Below are positions 51,180 through 53,394 of a stretch of 53,394 nucleotides of DNA, in pieces (the first letter of the stretch is position 1; the number at the start of each line of letters is the position of its first letter). The notes beneath the pieces are model-generated. The model was given only the letters and a program-made list of their open reading frames with translations. It searched no databases and was not told the origin of the DNA. The translations under genes were made by a program, and so were the position numbers. Where the stretch lies: positions 1 through 53,394 of the forward strand of contig DLJQ01000008.1 in assembly GCA_002484335.1 (NCBI GenBank). Direction: 5' to 3'. The DNA comes from Flavobacteriales bacterium UBA7612 (lineage in GTDB: Bacteria; Bacteroidota; Bacteroidia; Flavobacteriales; Weeksellaceae).

Positions 51180-51686
51180 ATGAGAAATATTTTTTTAACA
51201 ATAGCATTTACATCAGTATTGTTTTCTTGTGGAAACAAAACAGAACAAATAGGTGTTAATGCTTATAAAGGGATTGATAAGCAAGAAAAAGAACAAAAAG
51301 ATTTAGATAGTATAGGAAAAGAAGCAAGACAAACATTTGATGATTTCAAATTAGCTTTGTCTATGAAAGATACAACAACTACTAATTTTATTGTAAAAGA
51401 AATGTATAATATTCCTAATTCTACTCAAAAAGAACATGTTTGGATTAGAGATGTTTATACAGATCAAGATGATCAACTTAAAGGAGTGGTTGATAATGCT
51501 CCCCAATACACAAAAGATGTAAAATTAAATGATACAGTAATTATTAAACCTGAAGAAATATCTGATTGGATGTATTATAAAGGAGATAAAATGATAGGAG
51601 GTTATAGTATCAAGTATATGAGAAGTAAACTTACCGATGAAGAACGTAAGAAGTTTGATGAACAATACAAAGTAAAATTTGATTAA
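51180..51686 (+). CDS. DUF2314 lipoprotein
   Basis: It is 168 aa with a lipobox near FSCG (Cys17). Residues about 65-150 form a DUF2314 domain: KEHVWIRDVYTDQDDQLKGVVDN, quoted as EHVWIRDVYTDQDDQLKG, then PEEISDWMYYKGDKMIGGYS. The family function is unknown. The severed tail at 4659-4832 carries the same kind of domain, so two DUF2314-like sequences occur in this window. It lies 37 bp after the carboxylase homologue and may be cotranscribed. Confidence 0.85.
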   Translation: MRNIFLTIAFTSVLFSCGNKTEQIGVNAYKGIDKQEKEQKDLDSIGKEARQTFDDFKLALSMKDTTTTNFIVKEMYNIPNSTQKEHVWIRDVYTDQDDQLKGVVDNAPQYTKDVKLNDTVIIKPEEISDWMYYKGDKMIGGYSIKYMRSKLTDEERKKFDEQYKVKFD

Positions 51687-51691
51687 ATAAC

Positions 51692-51723
51692 AAAAAACGG
51701 CTAATTAAATTAGCCGTTTTTTT
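51692..51723. terminator. Bidirectional terminator between the DUF2314 gene and pepP
   Basis: The 14-bp perfect stem AAAAAACGGCTAAT / ATTAGCCGTTTTTT has a 3-nt loop and lies between convergent genes. Confidence 0.92.
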
Positions 51724-51727
51724 CTTT

Positions 51728-53032
51728 CTATTTATTCATTAAATCTTCAATTTCTTCTGCTTCAATAGGAATATTACGCATCAAATTAAATGGATTTCCT
51801 TCTTTTTGTATTACATAATTATCTTCTAATCGTATACCAAAACCTTCTTTCGGAAGATAGAATCCTGGTTCTATAGTAAATACCATGTTAGCTGTAAAAT
51901 CATCTGTTAAAATTCCATAATCATGTGTATCTAATCCCATGTGATGAGATGTTCCATGCATCATATATTTTTTATATGCAGGCCAAGATGGATCTTCGTT
52001 TTGCACATCGGCTTTATCTAATAAACCTAAGCCTAATAATTCAGAGGTATAAACTTTTCCCATTTCTTCGTGGAATTTATACCAATTATTACCAGCTATT
52101 AATCTGTCTTCAGCTTCTTTTTTACAACGTAAAATAGAATCATAAACTTCACGTTGACGTTTTGTAAATTTTCCATTTACAGGAATTGTACGAGACATGT
52201 CAGAAGAATAGTTTGCGTATTCTGCAGCAACATCAAATAAGATTAAATCACCATCTTTACATTGTTGATTATTTTGTATATAATGTAGAACATTAGCATT
52301 ATTACCAGCAGCTATAATAGGAGTGTAGGCAAAACCTTTTGAACGATTGCGTAAAAATTCATGTACAAATTCAGCTTCTATTTCAAATTCCCAAACATCA
52401 GGTTTTACAAAGTTTAATATTCTTCTAAATCCTTTTTCTGTAATATCACAAGCGTGCTGAATTAAATCTATTTCTTCTTGTTCTTTTATAGAACGTAAAC
52501 GTTGCAAAATAGGGTTAGAACGTAAATAAGTATGTCCTGGATAATCTTTTTGTAATTGTTTTGTAAAACGATCTTCTCTTGTTTCTAGCTGAGGTGCTTC
52601 AGAAACACGGTAATGTTCGTTTTTATTTATATACACGTTTTCTGCTTCTACCATTAATTTTCTTAAAATAGCTGGTAAATCTTGTAACCAAAAAACTGTT
52701 TTTATTCCAGATACATCAGTTGCCTGTTTTTTAGAAAGTTTCTCTCCTTCCCAAATAGCAATATGTTCATTTGTTTCTCTTACAAATAAAATTTCTCTGT
52801 ATTTAGCATCATATGCATCAGGGAAAATTAGTAAAACAGATTCTTCTTGATCTACTCCAGATAAATAGAAAATATCACGATGCTGTGCAAAAGGTAAGGT
52901 AGAATCAGATGAAATAGGATAAATATCATTTGAATTAAATATAGCTAAAGATTTAGGCTTTAATTCTTTTGAGAATTTAGCTCTATTCTTGATAAATAAT
53001 TCGTTTGATATAGGACTGTATTTTGTAGTCAT
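51728..53032 (-). CDS. pepP: Aminopeptidase P family metallopeptidase
   Basis: It removes N-terminal residues preceding proline. It is 434 aa, with an AMP_N-type N-terminal domain (about 5-135, containing FYLSGVDQEESVLLIFPD) and a pita-bread catalytic domain. Metal ligands are visible as the Asp pair in LILFDVAAEY and YSSDMSRT, His in MHGTSHHMGLDTHD, Glu in FTIEPGFYL and Glu in GIRLEDNYVI. Cytoplasmic. Its own -7 box (TAAATTTG, 53054-53061) is 21 bp upstream. Confidence 0.95.
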   Translation of the reverse strand: MTTKYSPISNELFIKNRAKFSKELKPKSLAIFNSNDIYPISSDSTLPFAQHRDIFYLSGVDQEESVLLIFPDAYDAKYREILFVRETNEHIAIWEGEKLSKKQATDVSGIKTVFWLQDLPAILRKLMVEAENVYINKNEHYRVSEAPQLETREDRFTKQLQKDYPGHTYLRSNPILQRLRSIKEQEEIDLIQHACDITEKGFRRILNFVKPDVWEFEIEAEFVHEFLRNRSKGFAYTPIIAAGNNANVLHYIQNNQQCKDGDLILFDVAAEYANYSSDMSRTIPVNGKFTKRQREVYDSILRCKKEAEDRLIAGNNWYKFHEEMGKVYTSELLGLGLLDKADVQNEDPSWPAYKKYMMHGTSHHMGLDTHDYGILTDDFTANMVFTIEPGFYLPKEGFGIRLEDNYVIQKEGNPFNLMRNIPIEAEEIEDLMNK

Positions 53033-53053
53033 AATTATTGTTTAATGTATGAC

Positions 53054-53061
53054 CAAATTTA
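53054..53061 (-). promoter_or_regulatory. -7 box TAAATTTG of pepP
   Basis: It is an exact consensus match on the minus strand, 21 bp before the ATG. It is downstream of the small-RNA terminator, so pepP is transcribed separately. Confidence 0.65.
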
Positions 53062-53074
53062 AGAAGATGTTTTT

Positions 53075-53159
53075 ATATAAAAAAGGAAAACCCTCGCAAG
53101 ACGCGAGGGTTTTAACCTTAACCAACCTAAACCTATGAAAAAGCCATTAGCCTTTTATG
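53075..53159 (-). ncRNA. Candidate small RNA upstream of pepP
   Basis: On the minus strand a perfect two-part promoter (TTTG-N19-TACATTTG, 53165-53195) is followed by about 85 nt and then a strong terminator. The RNA starts with an AAAAG/CTTTT hairpin, then a single-stranded run containing four GG pairs spaced by U-rich linkers (GG-UUUA-GG-UU-GG-UUAA-GG, 53116-53133), then the terminator hairpin. That run could pair with C-rich mRNA sites or form a two-layer quadruplex. On the plus strand the same place has a 12-codon ATG frame, which I consider less likely to be the product. Confidence 0.6.
53087..53113 (-). terminator. Terminator of the candidate small RNA
   Basis: The 11-bp perfect stem AAAACCCTCGC / GCGAGGGTTTT has a 5-nt loop and is followed on the minus strand by CCTTTTTT. 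Confidence 0.85.
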
Positions 53160-53164
53160 TGATA

Positions 53165-53195
53165 CAAATGTAAGATAGATTTTATAAATAACAAA
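53165..53195 (-). promoter_or_regulatory. Complete promoter of the candidate small RNA
   Basis: -33 TTTG (53192-53195) and -7 TACATTTG (53165-53172) on the minus strand are exactly 19 bp apart, matching the Bacteroidota consensus. Confidence 0.75.
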
Positions 53196-53302
53196 TGTTT
53201 TGAAACTTTTTTTTAAAAAACCTATCATAAAAATTTTAACATTTAAATTAATTGATTAAAAATCAATATTTAAGAAGTCTAAAATAAAATGAAATAAAAT
53301 CA

Positions 53303-53335
53303 TTTGTATTATTAAAATTATTCTTGGTATATTTG
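53303..53335 (+). promoter_or_regulatory. Complete promoter of the gene running off the end
   Basis: TTTG (53303-53306) and TATATTTG (53328-53335) are separated by 21 bp, followed by GCACC as before rplS. The leader to the ATG at 53382 is about 40 nt. Between 53196 and 53302 I see only AT-rich sequence and a small TTGATT/AATCAA hairpin. Confidence 0.75.
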
Positions 53336-53381
53336 CACCTCGAATTTTAGTATTAATAATAACTTATTAAAGTAGTTAAAA

Positions 53382-53394
53382 ATGACACATTACG
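53382..53394 (+). CDS. Start of a gene, probably ribosomal protein S6
   Basis: Only four codons (MTHY) and one base are inside the window. In Flavobacteriia ribosomal protein S6 commonly begins M-x-HYE, and the strong promoter with GCACC after the box is of ribosomal-protein type. ActC in this window also begins with SHYE, so the assignment is a guess from very little sequence. Confidence 0.35.

Noticed and set aside
53130..53175. Plus-strand mini-frame of 12 codons starting MKKPLAF
   Set aside because: It has no downstream partner or promoter on its strand, whereas the minus strand has a perfect promoter and a terminator with a U tract. I kept it only as an alternative.
1..53394. CRISPR arrays, tRNA or rRNA genes, insertion sequences, prophage
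   Set aside because: No regularly spaced repeats, no tRNA-like cloverleaf or rRNA stretch, and no transposase, integrase or phage structural motif was seen on reading both strands.

Overview
The window is chromosomal DNA of an AT-rich member of the Flavobacteriia (Bacteroidota). Three things point there. The Bacteroidota sigma-factor -7 box TAnnTTTG occurs in front of more than twenty genes. The gene content includes an Act alternative complex III, DUF3078, DUF5606, a GYDIA-type GHMP kinase and a GcvP of the single-chain type. Secreted proteins and lipoproteins are typical of the group. A Weeksellaceae-like genus is possible, but I cannot settle it. I see no phage, IS element, CRISPR array, tRNA or rRNA.

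Layout. 1-8.9 kb: 5' part of ruvB, then hemH, a tandem DUF3078 pair, a small membrane protein, a DUF4026/DUF2314 gene cut by an in-frame stop, yicC-gmk and a secreted protein with a carboxypeptidase-regulatory-like domain. 9-21.1 kb, almost all minus strand: lysS, two related secreted proteins, rmuC, cvpA, a cysteine desulfurase, uvrB, a candidate small RNA, mazG, DUF5606, def and ruvX. 21.2-26.7 kb: dapD, two glycosyltransferases, a polysaccharide deacetylase, fabD and a GHMP kinase. 26.7-36.1 kb: a SPOR protein and the actABCDEF operon (quinol:cytochrome c/oxygen-branch oxidoreductase). 36.7-38.2 kb: SCO1, a YHS lipoprotein and a small Cys protein, probably for copper handling and oxidase assembly. 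38.3-41.3 kb: three tandem PPK2 kinases and rplS. 41.3-45.6 kb: an SDR overlapping a FecCD/FecE importer, a lipoprotein and a TlpA-like thioredoxin. 45.8-53.4 kb: gcvP, a stand-alone HisE-like protein, a DCC protein, a vitamin K carboxylase homologue, a DUF2314 lipoprotein, an aminopeptidase P, a second candidate small RNA, and the promoter and first codons of a gene that is probably rpsF.

The most unusual structure is a family of about 80-110 nt intergenic elements, five copies (7618, 14307, 14421, 36596, 45650). Two conserved blocks (GATTGAAGCGG-N-ATCCTTTT and AAAAGATATAGCGA-AAAGCACG) flank a core hairpin whose sequence differs in every copy. The element is closed by a 5-bp terminal helix that also differs between copies but stays paired, usually followed by C. 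That pattern of compensatory change argues for a structured RNA or a folded DNA element rather than a plain repeat. Two minus-strand small-RNA candidates (about 18443-18556 and 53075-53159) each have a -7 box and a terminator and share a similar 3' half. Other points of note are three PPK2 genes in a row with a 56-nt identical tract between the second and third, three genes whose promoter box ends 4-5 nt before the ATG (leaderless candidates), and the nonsense-interrupted DUF4026 gene.

Gene starts were corrected where the longest frame begins inside or upstream of a promoter box (for example at 2200, 6117, 12797, 16241, 24858 and 40914).
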